Part shown: positions 16,969 to 26,132 of the stretch, piece by piece
How the letters are laid out: every line of letters starts with the position of its first letter
Position numbering within the stretch: position 1 is the first letter of the stretch
Source of the DNA: Polyangium sp. 15x6
GTDB taxonomy: Bacteria > Myxococcota_A > Polyangia > Polyangiales > Polyangiaceae
DNA length: 64,000 nucleotides
NCBI RefSeq assembly: GCF_029960785.1
Contig: NZ_JASBQE010000067.1
Coordinates: 1-64,000, forward strand
Direction: 5' to 3'
Translations under genes and position numbers: made by a program
The notes under the pieces: model-generated
Told to the model about the DNA's origin: nothing
Databases searched by the model: none
What the model saw: only the letters and a program-made list of their open reading frames with translations

Positions 16969-19900
16969 TCAACCCTTGCGATCAGGCGTATTGACGGGGC
17001 GCCTCTGGTGCTGCTCCTGATGCGCCGGGAACATGGCCACGAAGAACTCCGACCAGCCCCCCATGCGCACGCGCAGGAGGTCGTACTTCTCGGGGTCCTT
17101 CCGGGCGCCTGCGAATGTCTCCGCATCGGCGCACGTGATCGTCATGATATTGGAGCCCTGGCCGTCGGCGAAGGCACGAAGGACGCGCTGGAGCGCCTCG
17201 CCGGGGAAGTTCTCGGGGATGTTGAAGTCCGTGGGCGCTCCGTCCCACATCGCCTCGGCGCCGGAACCCGAGAACCCCGCGAGGACCTTGGAGAAAGGCT
17301 GCGCTCGCGGATCGACGGGGGCATCGGCGTAGCTCGGCGAAGGGCTCAGATCGGAGGCGAGCGGATCGCCTCGATGACGGCCGTCCGCCGAGGCGCCGGT
17401 CATGGCTCCCCAATCGAGGTAATTCTCGAAGGTCCCCACGCCGGGCGTGATCTGGAACCCGCCAAAGGGGTGCTGGGGTGTCCCCATCCGCTTCGCGAGG
17501 TCCACCATCTTTTGCGCCGTGGGCTCGGCTGGATTCGTGAAGATCGAGACGATGGTCTCCGCGACGCGCTGGACGAATGCATTCCCGAACGCATCGATGG
17601 CGGCGCTCCCTCGGCCGTACTTGGGCATCGCCATCGCGACCTCGCGCAGCCGCTTGAATCGCTCGGCGCGCGCTTCGATACGCGCGGGGCCAGCCAGCGT
17701 CCCGACGAAGGGCTCGACCATGCTCTCGCCCCAATCGCAGAGAAGCGCCTCGACGAGCTCCGGCAGGGACGTGACCGCGGTGTTCGAATCGAAGACCATC
17801 GCGCGGATGGCCCACAAGGAGTCGATCGTCGTGGAGAGCCCGGTCAGGCAGGGCGCGATCATGTTGTAGCGCGGACCGCCTGCGTAGAAATCGAGGCCCT
17901 TTTCGACGCACCCTTCGACGAAGACCGAAAGCAAGGGCGAGGGGCAATAAGCGCTGAGCTGCCCGTAGACACCGATGGTGCCGTCGACTTGCTTGGCATA
18001 CGAGAAGCGCATGTGCTCGAAGAACAGCTCACACAGCTCCTCGAAGGATCGGATCCCCTTCACGGCCTTCGACGTGAACGATTGCCGCTGCCCGCGGAAC
18101 CAGACCGGCCCGGCCGAGGCCCACGTCATGCCCTGGTTCAGGGCCATCTCGAGCACCTGCGGCAGGGTCAACCCGCCGAGGGTGAACCAGCTCCGCCCCG
18201 AGAGCTGCGGCTCGTAGCAGCCGTCGCACGCGTAATCACGCGCATGGCTGAGCTCGACCTTGCTGTCGAAGAGGCCGCTCGACTTCTCGCGCACGGGCGT
18301 GGCAGCGGTGGGTTTTTCAGGGTCGCCCTCCCCGATCCGATTCCCGCACTGCGCGAGCCCCGGGATGATCTTCTCGTCCGAGAGCAGGATCGGGTGGGCC
18401 CCACCGCTCAGGATGGCGAGAGAGGCCTCGTGCAGGATCTCGTCGGGGATGTCCTTGCGTACGCGCAGGGATAGACACGGTGCATTGAGGGGCAGCCTGC
18501 GCGCGGCGCGAATGCAGAGGAGCGTGACCGCGTTGTACGCACCCGTCCCCTCCCCCGGCGCGTCATCGGCGACCGTACCCCCGACCGTGACCTGCTGGAT
18601 CCACTGGTTGTTCGACGAGCCCTTCGGGTAATTGCCCGCGGAGCCGCCCATGGCCAGGTTTCCGTAGACCTGGTGATCCTCGACGAACTGGCGGTTGATC
18701 TGTACCTTTTCGCCGATCTTGATCCAGAAGCAATCGATGATCTCCTGGGCCTGTTCGTCCGTGAGGCGCCCCGCGGCGACGTCACGCGCATAGAAAGGCG
18801 CGAGGAGCTGATCGAGCCTGCCGATCGCGGTCGGCTCGCCCGTCAGGTGCATGCACGCATGCAGCGTGAAGACGAGCTGCGCGGCCTCCAGGAACGTCTC
18901 CGGAGCCGCCACCGCGAGCTTCTTCATGCGCTGCTCGATCACCAAGAGGTTCTTTCGCTCGGCGCTCTGCCCGGCGCCGAGCTGGGCGGCCATTTCCGCG
19001 GCGAGCCGCGCGTAGGCGAGGCTATACTCCGCGACGCCCTCCAGGGCGAGGATGGAGGCATTGTAGAACGAGCGCTTGCTCGCGTCCGTCGCCGCGTCGC
19101 GCAGGCTTGCGAGCTCCTTCTGGAGATTGCCGATCCCCTTCTCGAGCGCCTTCCCGAAGGCCGGGACGACATGCCCGACCCCGGAAGCATACCCGAGCCC
19201 GGCGAAGAAGTTCTGGGTACGCTCGTCGTCCCGCGCGTAATCGATGAGGTATTTGCCCTGCCCGAGCCCGAGGTTCGGCAATGCGCCGACGATCAGCTCC
19301 GCGGGCTGGATGCGGTAGGTGTCGGCGCCGTTGATCCAGTCCCCATGTTCGTCCCTCCGCCGCCCGCGGAATCCGTATTCGTGGCTCGTGAACACGTCTC
19401 CGAGCGCGACCTTGAAGGCCCAGGCCATGCGCTCCGCGACGGGCAAGGCCATCACCCTGTCGGCCTCCGCGCGGCCATGTTTTTTCTCGATGTAGGCGGA
19501 GAGATGCCCGAGCTCCTGCTGCGCGCGATCGAAATACCACCCGTCCTGCCAGCGCGAGAAGGCGTTCGCCAGGAGCTTGAGGACGCGGTTCGAGGGCGGC
19601 AGATACCGCTCACGATCCTTCCCGCTCATGGTCGCCATCCGGAAGAGGTACTCCTTGTGGTTGTAATGCATGTACCCGTTCTCGGACGCCTCGCGGAAAT
19701 GCCGATCGAGCCGGCTCCAATCGACGCCGGGGAAGCGCTTCCAGTTGGTCGTCTCCAGCGGGGAGAGGTTCGTCGGCGCGAGGCCCAGATCCGTGAGGCT
19801 CGGGATATAATAAAACCCCCCGAGATCGGAGCGCGCATGAGCGAGGAGCCGATCGGCCATGAAGCCCTCGCGGGCGCCGATCTGCTGGTTCATGATGGTC

Positions 19901-20916
19901 TCGAGCACGCCCACGTTCTTCGCGTAACCCGCGAAATAGATGCCGGCCTCGTCGCGCACGCTCGCGCCCTTCGCGCGGAGATTCTCGCTGTTCACGGCCG
20001 CCGATTGGCCGAAGGGCAGCCCGAGGCGGAGCACCTGCATCGTGTTGCCATGCTGGTTCTGCGCCCGCGCGCACTTGATGTGGCTGTGATCGTCACGCGA
20101 CGGGACGAGCGCGTCCTCCGTCGTTCGCCCGACGAGATCTTCGATGTGCTGGGGGCTCATGTCGAGGAGCTGGTCCCAGTTGAGGTAGAAGCGCTGGGCG
20201 AGCACGTACGAGGCGCCGATATGGTCGGGATCCTCGAAGCCGACGATGGTATTCTCCTGAATGCTCACGGGATCCGTGGGGTTGTTCAGGTTCTCGGAGA
20301 AGCGGCACCCGATGACCTTGCCCCCCATCTTGTCGGGGCTGTTCGATTTCGTGGCGGCACTCTGGTGGACGGTGCGCGTGGGATCCACGCAGCGATCGAT
20401 CTCCTCGAGGCGACGCTTCAGGTACTCGAAGACCTTGGTGCAATTCTCGCTCACGTCGCTCTTGATGTGAAACCAGAGATCCGCCTCCGAGTCGACGAAG
20501 CTACTCCCGCGGCGCGTGAAGAGGGCCGAGCGGCTCTCGGACGTGGAGCCGTCCTCTTCCTGCGCGGGAAAGACGAGCTTCATGCCCGCGGGCGGCGCCT
20601 TGCCTTCCGCTGCGCACATCTCCCGCCAGAGCTCGAAGCCGACGCCCATGACGGCGGTCGTGTGGGAGTTGCCCCAGGAGATGTGGATTTCTTCGCGCAT
20701 GTCCACGAGCAGGCGGCGGAGGGTCTGGATCGAGACCGGCGCGCCGACGCCAGGGGGATTGCGGAAAAAAGTCGCGAAGACCGCGTAAGGAGATGGATAA
20801 ACGAGTCCCCGTTGCGTGAAAGACCAGATTCGATGACTCGTCTGGTTGCCCGCCTGGGTGGACAGATCCTCGGCGGACTCACGGTGCAAGGATTGACCGA
20901 TCGAACCTTCCTGCAT
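16969..20916 (-). CDS. DyP-type peroxidase-like domain fused to a glycyl radical enzyme
   Basis: A 1315-residue soluble fusion. ATG 20916 is preceded by GAGGGAG, so longer starts are unlikely. Residues about 30-400 resemble dye-decolorising peroxidases: RFSENLNNP, then EDPDHIGASYVLAQRF, DDHSHIKCARA with candidate proximal heme ligand His279, VLRLGLPFG, and AGIYFAGYAKN followed by RLLAHARSDLGGFYYIPSL. The GxxDG motif reads GCRFS, so the usual catalytic Asp is missing. Residues about 480-1315 are a glycyl radical enzyme: VGHVVPAFGKAL, Cys900 with Glu902 in DGCYEP, and Gly1287 in VRMGGWSEFF. GCxEP is the dehydratase/lyase type, not the Cys-Cys of pyruvate formate-lyase. Such enzymes need a radical-SAM activase; none is in the window. 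The substrate is unknown. Confidence 0.88.
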   Translation of the reverse strand: MQEGSIGQSLHRESAEDLSTQAGNQTSHRIWSFTQRGLVYPSPYAVFATFFRNPPGVGAPVSIQTLRRLLVDMREEIHISWGNSHTTAVMGVGFELWREMCAAEGKAPPAGMKLVFPAQEEDGSTSESRSALFTRRGSSFVDSEADLWFHIKSDVSENCTKVFEYLKRRLEEIDRCVDPTRTVHQSAATKSNSPDKMGGKVIGCRFSENLNNPTDPVSIQENTIVGFEDPDHIGASYVLAQRFYLNWDQLLDMSPQHIEDLVGRTTEDALVPSRDDHSHIKCARAQNQHGNTMQVLRLGLPFGQSAAVNSENLRAKGASVRDEAGIYFAGYAKNVGVLETIMNQQIGAREGFMADRLLAHARSDLGGFYYIPSLTDLGLAPTNLSPLETTNWKRFPGVDWSRLDRHFREASENGYMHYNHKEYLFRMATMSGKDRERYLPPSNRVLKLLANAFSRWQDGWYFDRAQQELGHLSAYIEKKHGRAEADRVMALPVAERMAWAFKVALGDVFTSHEYGFRGRRRDEHGDWINGADTYRIQPAELIVGALPNLGLGQGKYLIDYARDDERTQNFFAGLGYASGVGHVVPAFGKALEKGIGNLQKELASLRDAATDASKRSFYNASILALEGVAEYSLAYARLAAEMAAQLGAGQSAERKNLLVIEQRMKKLAVAAPETFLEAAQLVFTLHACMHLTGEPTAIGRLDQLLAPFYARDVAAGRLTDEQAQEIIDCFWIKIGEKVQINRQFVEDHQVYGNLAMGGSAGNYPKGSSNNQWIQQVTVGGTVADDAPGEGTGAYNAVTLLCIRAARRLPLNAPCLSLRVRKDIPDEILHEASLAILSGGAHPILLSDEKIIPGLAQCGNRIGEGDPEKPTAATPVREKSSGLFDSKVELSHARDYACDGCYEPQLSGRSWFTLGGLTLPQVLEMALNQGMTWASAGPVWFRGQRQSFTSKAVKGIRSFEELCELFFEHMRFSYAKQVDGTIGVYGQLSAYCPSPLLSVFVEGCVEKGLDFYAGGPRYNMIAPCLTGLSTTIDSLWAIRAMVFDSNTAVTSLPELVEALLCDWGESMVEPFVGTLAGPARIEARAERFKRLREVAMAMPKYGRGSAAIDAFGNAFVQRVAETIVSIFTNPAEPTAQKMVDLAKRMGTPQHPFGGFQITPGVGTFENYLDWGAMTGASADGRHRGDPLASDLSPSPSYADAPVDPRAQPFSKVLAGFSGSGAEAMWDGAPTDFNIPENFPGEALQRVLRAFADGQGSNIMTITCADAETFAGARKDPEKYDLLRVRMGGWSEFFVAMFPAHQEQHQRRPVNTPDRKG

Positions 20917-21144
20917 TGCAATGTTCTCCCTCGGAATTGGACAAACCATCCCCATGGCGAGACGTCTCCCGCTCCGGGAACCTATCCCCTCGCCCCGCCA
21001 TGGGGCCGCGCCCCTGATCGACTGTCGACCGACGCCCCCGCCCCCGATTCGTTCGACCTGCGGGTTGTTGCAACGACAACAAGAAAGGACGAACACTGTC
21101 AAGAACTATTTGCCCACGCTCGCGCAAGCGCGCGGGCACAACGT

Positions 21145-21159
21145 GTTACGTGCCGTAAC
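21145..21159. promoter_or_regulatory. Small palindrome upstream of the DyP-glycyl radical gene
   Basis: A perfect inverted repeat GTTACG-TGC-CGTAAC lies in the 272-bp region ahead of the gene starting at 20916 (about 230 bp upstream). A TTGACA hexamer reads on the minus strand at 21102-21097, but no good -10 follows. It could be a regulator site or part of the preceding gene's 3' end. Confidence 0.3.
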
Positions 21160-21188
21160 GTAGGCTTTGCTTGCCCCTCACCACCCGT

Positions 21189-21971
21189 TCATCCGAGCAG
21201 CGAGGGGCCCTCCACGAACGTGAATCCTTCCTGCGGCACCACGGCCCGCACCTTGTACCAGCGCAGCACCGCTTCCTCGGACCGATCAGCCATGGGCGCC
21301 GTCCACGCGCGGTCGAGGCGCATTCTGTCCCGGAGTCGCAGCACGAGCCCCCGGCCGTCACGCGCGGCCGCCACCCCCTCGAACCGCAAAAGTCGGAAGG
21401 ATCGATCCGCGCGCTCCACCAGCACATCCGAGATCCCGGCATCACACACGGACGCAAAGCGCAGCCGTTCGACCACGAAGATCGCCCCGAAGAGCGGCAC
21501 GTAATCGCAGCGGTTGCGATTGTGGCGCCCTCGACCTGGCACCGATCCTCGCGAAATGCGGCCCTCGTCGCTCGACAGCTTCCACATCCCATCGAGCACG
21601 CGCGCCGCCACGACCCCCTCGACCCGCCGGAGCTCTCGCAAGGAGATGAACGGCAGCGCAGGAAAACGCAGGCCGTGCGGCTCGTTCGGGGAATGATCGG
21701 GTCGCTTCAGCGGCGCGAGCGTCCGGTTCCAGCGCAGGCGCCTCACCAGTCGGATCCGCGTGGCGATTGCAGGGTTTTGAAGATCGTCCGGCAGCTCGCT
21801 CCCCGGACGCAGCTCGGGCTCCGTGGCGTCGCGCAATTCGAAGAGCGACAGTTCGTGCCGTGTCAAGCCATTGGCCTGCCTGAGCCGAAAGAGCAGGTCA
21901 CGCGCCGACAGCGCCGTCAGGTGGACGAGCCGGCCATCCCCCGCGAACCCGAGGCCGATCGGCTCGATCAC
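21189..21971 (-). CDS. Protein of unknown function, downstream partner of 21974-22732
   Basis: A 260-residue protein starting at GTG 21971, two nucleotides after the stop of the preceding gene, so the two are almost certainly cotranscribed and translationally coupled. No signal peptide or transmembrane segment. It is Arg- and Leu-rich and appears β-rich, with segments such as LGFAGDGRLVHLTALSARDLLFRL, FPALPFISLRELRRVEGVVAARVLDG and a C-terminal VRAVVPQEGFTFVEGP. I do not recognise a family. Longer upstream reading in the same frame overlaps the coiled-coil gene and is not supported. Confidence 0.72.
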   Translation of the reverse strand: MIEPIGLGFAGDGRLVHLTALSARDLLFRLRQANGLTRHELSLFELRDATEPELRPGSELPDDLQNPAIATRIRLVRRLRWNRTLAPLKRPDHSPNEPHGLRFPALPFISLRELRRVEGVVAARVLDGMWKLSSDEGRISRGSVPGRGRHNRNRCDYVPLFGAIFVVERLRFASVCDAGISDVLVERADRSFRLLRFEGVAAARDGRGLVLRLRDRMRLDRAWTAPMADRSEEAVLRWYKVRAVVPQEGFTFVEGPSLLG

Positions 21972-21973
21972 GC

Positions 21974-22732
21974 TCAGAGCCCGCTCGGCCCCGCGCCCGC
22001 TCCTCCCTCGGAGGAAGGAGCCCTCGGCGGCAGCACGTCGTCGAATACTTTGCTGATGGAGTCGATGACCCGCGAGAGAACGGGATCGTCCTCGTGACCG
22101 CGCCCGTTGGCTTCGTCGATGGCCACCTGAATGGCCGTGCCGAGATCCGTGACCATCTCCTCGAGCTTCTGGATGCGTCGGACCTCCAGTCCATAATCGA
22201 TCTCGACCTGCTGGGATGCGCCGACCTTCTCGCGATAACGCTCCTCGTAGGTGCGCACCCGCGTGGTAGCGTCCTCCTCGTAGGGCTTGTAACGCACGCG
22301 TTCCTCGAAGGTCTCCTCCATTTTGCCCGCGAATGCAGGCCGACCGTCGACGGTCGTGTTGTGCACGACCTTCGGGTTTCGCCGCGGGAGCTTCTGGACC
22401 AGCATGGCGAGCGTGGCGTGAGCCTCCTTGAGCGCCCGTAGCTGCGGCACCGTCAAATCGGCCTCGATCCCCCTCCACGTGAAGCGCCCGGTGTTCTTGC
22501 CATTGGCGCGTTGCCGTGCGCCGTGCTGGCGCACGACCTCCACCACGATCCCGAGCACCTGACGGGCGACCTCCTCGGGCGGATAGTCGACGTAGGTCTC
22601 CCGGGTCTCGGTGAGCTTTTTGCCCTCCGCGTCGAAGGAGACCTTGCGGATCTCGTGGGCGCGGAGCCGCTCGATCCAGCTGGCCGCCTTGGCCAGCTCG
22701 CGTTTCTGGCGGGTAAATGTTGCCTGTACCAT
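21974..22732 (-). CDS. Coiled-coil protein of unknown function
   Basis: A 252-residue soluble protein; ATG 22732 is preceded by GAGAGG. It is helical and highly charged, with an N-terminal segment FTRQKRELAKAASWIERLRAHEIRK, a YVDYPPEEVARQVLGIVVEVVRQHG segment, a central WRGIEADLTVPQLRALKEAHATL segment, and a coiled-coil-like QQVEIDYGLEVRRIQKLEEMVTDLG near residue 190. The C-terminus is Pro/Ser/Gly-rich. I do not recognise a family. It is the first gene of a minus-strand run that continues into the 260-residue gene and, after 217-272 bp, into the DyP-glycyl radical fusion. Confidence 0.75.
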   Translation of the reverse strand: MVQATFTRQKRELAKAASWIERLRAHEIRKVSFDAEGKKLTETRETYVDYPPEEVARQVLGIVVEVVRQHGARQRANGKNTGRFTWRGIEADLTVPQLRALKEAHATLAMLVQKLPRRNPKVVHNTTVDGRPAFAGKMEETFEERVRYKPYEEDATTRVRTYEERYREKVGASQQVEIDYGLEVRRIQKLEEMVTDLGTAIQVAIDEANGRGHEDDPVLSRVIDSISKVFDDVLPPRAPSSEGGAGAGPSGL

Positions 22733-24040
22733 GTCGAGCCTCTCGTCGGATGGATCCACCCGCGCCGCGGCGCCGGGAGGAGGAAACAATGCGAGTGTTC
22801 GTGAAGGCTCCTGGCGCGCTTGGCGCCGCCGCGCCGTCACCGGCGCGGCTTCCCGGGGGCCTTGGGGACTTTCGTCCGGGAGTGCGGCACCAATCGACGC
22901 TCCACCCGCTGTGGCGCGCCGCCATTTCGAGCGGATCCTCGGGAGGCCTCACGGTTTTCGCCTGCCGCCGTCTCTGGATCCGCCCGGTGACGGCGCTCCC
23001 GCGGGAAACACGCCGCGGGCGTCGACCGGATCGATGTGCCGCGCCCTGGTTACTAGGCGCTCCCCGTGGCCCAGGGGGCGGCGGTTACCCGCCGGTCGGG
23101 GTCACGGCAGAACTCACGAATCCACCGCGCGTCACCGCTCGGCGGACCGTAGGGCTTCACTCCCGCACGCGCGACCATTCGTCCGGCCGGAGCCGGACCG
23201 GCTGTCGCTCGCCTGCCAGCAGAAGGAGGTGTTGTCTGCGAGGAGCCCCGCCAGGCCAGCGTGATGAGAGAAGTGAACGTTTCGTTCGATGACGGGCCCG
23301 CGTGGTGCAACCCTCGCGCGTTCATGTTCGTCTCCGGTGCGACATGGTCACTTGGACCGCCACACCGGACGAGGCTTTCATCGCTCACCGGGCCGAGGCC
23401 CGCGGTAGGGTAACAGAAGTACCCGACGGAGCTTTACGACCCCAACGACACAAGGGCTACCTTGCGGCTGCGGTTTGTCGCCGCAGCACCATGACGATGC
23501 GGGCACGCTCTACCTTCGTTCGTCCTTCGGTCTTTCGGGACCCGTCTGAGCCCCTACTTGCATGGCGGTGCGTACAGCCTTCGCGAGCCGCGCAGAACGC
23601 GTGCATTTCATTGCAGCATGCCCTGTGCGACCCTCGTGCTGCGTCCTCCAACCTTGACCTCCTTGAACCGCTCCGTCCTTCCTGATGACCTCCTTATGCC
23701 CTTGGACGAGCGCCTTGTGCGTGAACCTCGGTCCTTGCCGCTGCCAGCACCGGCAGACCGAGGTCACTCCCGGGATCACGAACACTCATGGCCAACGTAT
23801 CCCAGATCGGCTCGCGGTTCAACCTGGTAGCAGGGGCGTTGGTCGAGGCCTCGGAAGCCGCACGCCTCCCTGGCGCTGCACGGGCGGCGGCATCACGAAC
23901 TCGCGCGCTCCGCCGTCGGATCGAGGCCACAGGCATCGAAGGAGTGACCAAGGGACGATGCTCGAACGAAATTTGGATCTGCCTCACAGTCCTCCTAGAA
24001 TGGGTCGTCTTCTGATGATGGCGGAGCGAAAGGGACATCC
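22733..24040. other. Gene-poor stretch of 1.3 kb
   Basis: No reading frame here has a convincing start, domain or codon pattern. The part from about 23350 to 24000 is less GC-rich than its surroundings and holds several short overlapping frames on both strands, which would fit decayed or imported DNA. The last 40 bp carry the ribosome-binding site (AAAGGG) of the next gene. No inverted-repeat ends, tRNA or hairpin-repeat copy was seen. Confidence 0.5.
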
Positions 24041-24295
24041 ATGCGCGCAGCACTCGCTTTGGGATTGATCAGTTTCCTCGCAATTGGTTGCGTCGTCGGC
24101 GACGATTCCCTCGACGATGATGGTGTGGAGAATACGCAGGAGTCTCAGCTGGCACTGAAAGCACCATCCTGCGCGGACTCGATTCTAGAGCTCCCATGCG
24201 GTAGCGTTTGCATCCTCGACTCGCAGTACAAGGTTCGACACATCTGCTACAAGGATGGAAGTCACGCGTGGGAGATCATCGAGAGTCCTTCGTGA
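24041..24295 (+). CDS. Small Cys-containing lipoprotein
   Basis: An 84-residue protein with GAAAGGG about 8 nt upstream of ATG 24041. The N-terminus is a lipoprotein signal with lipobox LAIGC (Cys17). It is followed by an acidic linker (DDSLDDDG) and a small domain with four cysteines (APSCADSILELPCGSVCILD, then HICYKDG), probably two disulfides. Such tiny secreted lipoproteins are common in myxobacteria; the function is unknown. It stands alone in a gene-poor region. Confidence 0.75.
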   Translation: MRAALALGLISFLAIGCVVGDDSLDDDGVENTQESQLALKAPSCADSILELPCGSVCILDSQYKVRHICYKDGSHAWEIIESPS

Positions 24296-24830
24296 AGAGC
24301 TGCGACCACCGAGAACCCTACGTGGCGGTGCGTCTCTTCACCCCCGACGACCTGGAGCAGAACCAAGCGGGATCCTCGGCTCCTCGTGGAGGGGGCAGGA
24401 GGGCGTGAATCCAAATTGCGTCGCTGCGGAATGACCTTCACCTTCACCCTCGACACCGGCACCGTCGACGCCTTCTACTGGGGTGTGGCCTTCGGCTCGT
24501 AACGCGGACGATACAATGGTGCGCGGACGTGACACCGAGGTGTAACGACGGCGTTACTGCGCCCCCGCCGGCGTCGACACGCCGCACCGACACCGTGTAA
24601 AATTCCGAGAAACTGGCTCGGTGGTCGCTCTCCGGTGTGGAGAGGGAGGGCTTCTTCGCTGCCGCGGCCCGACGGCAGGTATGGCACGGCGTCTGCTATA
24701 CCCGGCGGAGTTGCCGGGGGATTCTTTCCCTCCGGAACACCAGAGCCGTACGCGTGGGCTCCTGGAACGGCCTGCTCCTCGTCGCCGTCCTCCTCGCGGA
24801 CGGGCCCCAAAACTCACATAGGAACGGTCC
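24296..24830. other. 535-bp intergenic region
   Basis: No gene is supported. It contains an inverted repeat GTAACG-ACGG-CGTTAC at 24542-24557 and, just before the next gene, a ribosome-binding site (AGGAA). Nothing else was recognised. Confidence 0.5.
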
Positions 24831-25979
24831 ATGCTGGCGAATCTCCTTTTCCGCTTCGGGCTCGCGCCGCTCGCCTTGGCGCTCGCGTTCGGCCTCTCCG
24901 GCTGCTCTTGTGGTCCGGTGTATACCTGTACGTACAACCCAGCGATGGGTGGCACATGCAATGACCCGGACGCGGGGGGCAACAGCCTCCTGTGCTTTGC
25001 CGGAGACAACCTGATCACGACCGTCTGCGCCCCCGAGTTGCCTACAAAGAACCCCGTCTGGTGGTGCAGGCAGCAGTGCGAGGCAGATGGCCTGACCAAT
25101 TGTGATGCGATCGATGAAGCGAAGAACGACTGCGATTGCGTCAAGTGCAGCCCGTCCGCGCCCCCACCTCCCCCTCCCTCGGGCTTCATCCAGTATGAGT
25201 GCCAGTGGAACACGAGCACCCCGCCGACCTACAACCTCCAGACCGGGACGGATAGCAATGGGCAGCCCGTGTGGTCCGAGGGGCAGCTGACCGCCTTTTA
25301 TACGATCTGCGTCCTCGAGGAGCTCGAGTCCATGGCGACGGACCAGTGCCTCACCACCTTCCTGATCGACGTCGCGCAGGGCGGCGGGTATACCGGGAGC
25401 GGGGAGGACCCTGTGCTGTACCCGGACAAGCTGCCCAACGGCACCATGATCGAGGCGGAGGAGCTCGGCCCGTGCTCGGATGGCGTCTTCCCGTACACCC
25501 CGGTGACCTCCGATGTCCTCGTGACCCTGGTGCTGACGGAGGTGCAATCCTTCACGTCGCCCCCGTCGTCCACGTCGGCGCAGGCCGCGGGGCAGATGGT
25601 TTACGGCATCCCGAGCTTCGCGAGCGGGGCTTCCGCCGTGGTCGTCGAGGACCTGCAGCTCTCGACCCCGGGCCCGTACCTCGTCGACGGCGAGGAGATC
25701 TCGAATGTCACGATCAAGCTTCTCACGCGGGTCGCCGGTCCTCTCGACCTCACATCGTCCTCCGTGTCGATCCCGGCAGGCAGCGTGGACTTCCTGCTGG
25801 AGGCCGACGCAATCGCCGCGGATGGTTCCGACAAACGATACCTCAGCCGGGTCATCTCCCCCGACGACGTGACGCTGACGGTGGATGGGGGCGGCAACGC
25901 ATCGATGAACGCGTTCTTCCGCGTCAGCCCGACCGAGACGTTGACGGTGAGCCTGAGCGGCGTGCCTCAGAGCCCGTGA
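24831..25979 (+). CDS. Lipoprotein of unknown function
   Basis: A 382-residue protein with AGGAA 7 nt before ATG 24831, a lipoprotein signal (LALAFGLSGC) and an N-terminal Cys-rich stretch (about 10 cysteines in residues 25-110, such as CSCGPVYTCTYNP and NDCDCVKC). A short Pro linker follows, then a larger β-rich domain (ALVVEDLQLSTPGPYL-like strands; SSVSIPAGSVDFLLEADAIA; ISPDDVTLTVDGGGNASM). No family was recognised. It is probably exposed in the periplasm or on the outer surface. The gene converges with the LysR gene at 26133. Confidence 0.8.
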   Translation: MLANLLFRFGLAPLALALAFGLSGCSCGPVYTCTYNPAMGGTCNDPDAGGNSLLCFAGDNLITTVCAPELPTKNPVWWCRQQCEADGLTNCDAIDEAKNDCDCVKCSPSAPPPPPPSGFIQYECQWNTSTPPTYNLQTGTDSNGQPVWSEGQLTAFYTICVLEELESMATDQCLTTFLIDVAQGGGYTGSGEDPVLYPDKLPNGTMIEAEELGPCSDGVFPYTPVTSDVLVTLVLTEVQSFTSPPSSTSAQAAGQMVYGIPSFASGASAVVVEDLQLSTPGPYLVDGEEISNVTIKLLTRVAGPLDLTSSSVSIPAGSVDFLLEADAIAADGSDKRYLSRVISPDDVTLTVDGGGNASMNAFFRVSPTETLTVSLSGVPQSP

Positions 25980-26132
25980 TCGAGCCACTCGTTCAAGTCA
26001 TCATGTCATTGATGCGCGCGCTCTTCCGCTAGCCACAAGCGCCTCCGCGATCACGCTCGGCTCGATCGCCACGCGCGCAGCATACCTTCGCGCCTGCGGA
26101 GAACCACCCGCTTCTTTTTTTCGACGCTTCGC

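Noticed and set aside
16969-20916. Annotation as pyruvate formate-lyase
   Set aside because: The active site has a single Cys in DGCYEP with a Glu two residues on, the dehydratase/lyase form, not the Cys-Cys pair of pyruvate formate-lyase.
23040-23390. Group II intron fragment (minus strand)
   Set aside because: Some GC-rich motifs recalled intron domain I, but there is no domain V hairpin and no reverse transcriptase.
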